Assembly: GCF_015291705.1 (NCBI RefSeq)
Contig: NZ_CP030050.1
Location: 62,001-126,000, forward strand
From: Bradyrhizobium arachidis
GTDB taxonomy: Bacteria; Pseudomonadota; Alphaproteobacteria; Rhizobiales; Xanthobacteraceae
Reading direction: 5' to 3'
DNA length: 64,000 bases
Numbering within the stretch: the first letter of the stretch is position 1; each line of letters starts with the position of its first letter. Shown here piece after piece: positions 62,806-64,000 of the stretch. The notes beneath the pieces are model-generated. The model had not been told where the DNA came from and made no database searches. It was given only the letters and a program-made list of their open reading frames with translations. A program made the translations under genes and the position numbers.

Positions 62806-63312
62806 ATGGACCAGCACATGCCCATCCCGATTGCGATATCCGAGTTGTCATCCGGCGAAGCGCTGGCCGAGACGATGCTGTCTCTCAACAACAACCATGC
62901 AGAGGAATTGTCGTGGCTTGAGCGCGAGCGGCTGCAAGACCTCGTCGCGCAAGCGTTCTACGCCTGCAGGATCGGCGACCTCGATGCTTTCCTGATCGCA
63001 CTCGATCAAGACGGGCAATACGACAGCCCGAACTTCCTGTGGTTTCGATCCGGCTACGCGCGCTTTGTCTATGTCGACCGGATCGTGGTCGCAGCATCCG
63101 CGCGCGGCATGGGATGCGCGCGCCGGCTTTACGCCGACCTGTTCGATCGCGCGGCCGAGGCCGGACACGATCGCATCGTCTGCGAGGTCAACCAGCATCC
63201 TCCGAACCCGGCGTCAGACGCTTTCCATGCCGCCCTCGGATTTACCGAGGTCGGAAGCGCGAGCATTCACGACGGAAGCAAGACGGTCCGCTATCTCTCG
63301 CGCCGGCTGTAG
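62806..63312 (+). CDS. GNAT family N-acetyltransferase
   Basis: A 168-residue GNAT protein. The acetyl-CoA loop is VAASARGMGCARRLYADL, preceded by FVYVDRIVV, and the C-terminal part has the usual NPASDAFHAALGFTEVG. A long N-terminal helical portion (LNNNHAEELSWLERERLQ) precedes the fold. Its substrate is unknown. ATG 62806 is chosen; a GTG two codons earlier is also open. Confidence 0.87.
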   Translation: MDQHMPIPIAISELSSGEALAETMLSLNNNHAEELSWLERERLQDLVAQAFYACRIGDLDAFLIALDQDGQYDSPNFLWFRSGYARFVYVDRIVVAASARGMGCARRLYADLFDRAAEAGHDRIVCEVNQHPPNPASDAFHAALGFTEVGSASIHDGSKTVRYLSRRL

Positions 63313-63334
63313 ACAGACGAAACGGCCGCCGCTC

Positions 63335-64000
63335 TTACCACGCGTAGCGCACCACGCCCTTGCCGGCAAAGCTGCGCGTAACGTTCGAGAATTCTCCTTC
63401 GAACGTTGCAGCAGCAGACCAGCCGTTCAGCCATGTCTTTTCGACGGACGCCGTCACGAGCGCGGAGTCGGCGGCTTGCGCCGCGCCGTTGACGACGAAG
63501 CTCGAACCGGGCAGCGCCTGGAAGGTCGCGCCGATCGCGCGGTCGGGATTGAAATCATGGGCCCAGGCGAGGCGGCCGCGCAGCGTGGCAATGCCGTCGG
63601 CCATGGCGAAGGATTTGTCGGTGCGCAGGCCGAGCTCGCTCCGGGTGTCGGTGACGCTCCTGGCGCCGTAAGTCAGAGCAAACGCGTTGTTGCCGGTGAT
63701 CGCCTGCTCCGTATAGGCCGGCAGATCGAACGTGGTGAACTGCGCGGCCGCATAGGGCGTGAAGCCGATGCCGCCGATCGCGGGCGTAACGAAGCGATAG
63801 CCACCTTCCAGCCGGCCGGAATACGCATTCGCGTTGAAACGCGCCTGGAGATGATCGAGGCCTGCAATGGTGACATTGCGATCGGTGGTGATGTCCTGCC
63901 AGCCATAGGCAAGTGCGCCCGCGACATAGGCGGCGCCTGCATTGTGGCGCACGAAGGCGCCGGCCTGGAACAGGTCGGAGCGGCCGGTGCCGCCATTCGC
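63335..64000 (-). CDS. Autotransporter beta-barrel domain protein, C-terminal part (5' end outside window)
   Basis: The minus-strand frame is open to the window edge. It encodes the last 220 or so residues of an outer-membrane autotransporter: alternating beta strands such as GALAYGWQDIT, AYSGRLEGGYRF and PYAAAQFTTFDL, and a terminal barrel strand FAGKGVVRYAW ending in an aromatic residue, as needed for BAM recognition. The secreted passenger lies outside the window, so its function is unknown. Confidence 0.88.
   Translation of the reverse strand, partial: ANGGTGRSDLFQAGAFVRHNAGAAYVAGALAYGWQDITTDRNVTIAGLDHLQARFNANAYSGRLEGGYRFVTPAIGGIGFTPYAAAQFTTFDLPAYTEQAITGNNAFALTYGARSVTDTRSELGLRTDKSFAMADGIATLRGRLAWAHDFNPDRAIGATFQALPGSSFVVNGAAQAADSALVTASVEKTWLNGWSAAATFEGEFSNVTRSFAGKGVVRYAW

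Overview
The window is a dense, GC-rich, core-chromosome segment of an alphaproteobacterium, almost certainly Bradyrhizobium. The best marker is the Fur-family regulator Irr at 9672-10163: 163 residues, a GCPWHD heme regulatory motif with Cys29, and a His117-His119 triplet. The trpF-trpB-trpA-accD-folC and aroA-cmk-rpsA clusters, a DivL-type kinase, an OhrR/Ohr pair, and many Bradyrhizobium-style intergenic inverted repeats agree with this. I see no insertion sequence, prophage, CRISPR array, plasmid replication gene or symbiosis island.

Layout. 1-6.5 kb: 5'-truncated pnp, then katG diverging from its regulator oxyR, a GNAT acetyltransferase and a glutathione transferase. 6.6-10.2 kb: the unsaturated fatty-acid cluster fabA-fabB-fabI (minus strand) diverging from irr. 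10.3-20 kb: metabolic genes read singly (SH3 protein, hydroxyacid dehydrogenase, LysR/aldo-keto reductase pair, MoeB-like E1 enzyme, degenerate trypsin-like protein, aldehyde dehydrogenase, gamma-glutamyltransferase). 20-27 kb: orphan ParA-like ATPase, GNAT protein, mutM, then ubiE-ubiB-coaBC-dut. 27.3-41 kb: divL, a tsaE/amgK fusion, a PilZ gene, murU, addB, addA, trxA, a DNA ligase. 41-53.4 kb, minus strand: phosphoesterase, folC/accD/trpABF, lapA, ihfB, sppA, rpsA, cmk, aroA. 53.5-64 kb: TIGR02300 gene, tRNA-Ala, a GIY-YIG remnant, ohrR/ohr, a CoA-transferase, the ugpB-A-E-C transporter with a candidate PHO box, hsp20 plus DUF1150, a GNAT gene, and the C-terminal end of an autotransporter.

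Most interesting system: the coaBC gene at 25092-26543 encodes an extra N-terminal FitA-like ribbon-helix-helix DNA-binding domain in front of the CoaC/CoaB coenzyme A biosynthesis enzyme. Directly upstream are two perfect palindromes, centred 23 bp apart, with a possible promoter spread over both. One contains TGATAGCA, which I recall as the gonococcal FitA half-site. This looks like an antitoxin DNA-binding module captured by a housekeeping enzyme to make a self-regulating biosynthetic gene.

Other points worth attention: the DivL kinase has Tyr in place of the phospho-accepting His; a c-di-GMP-type PilZ gene lies between the two peptidoglycan-recycling genes; a GIY-YIG reading frame lost its start codon exactly where a 43-bp direct repeat abuts it; AccD lacks three of four zinc-ribbon cysteines; the trypsin-like protein keeps GxSGG but has lost its catalytic His; and several operators can be read directly (OhrR, Irr/Fur, LysR, PHO box).
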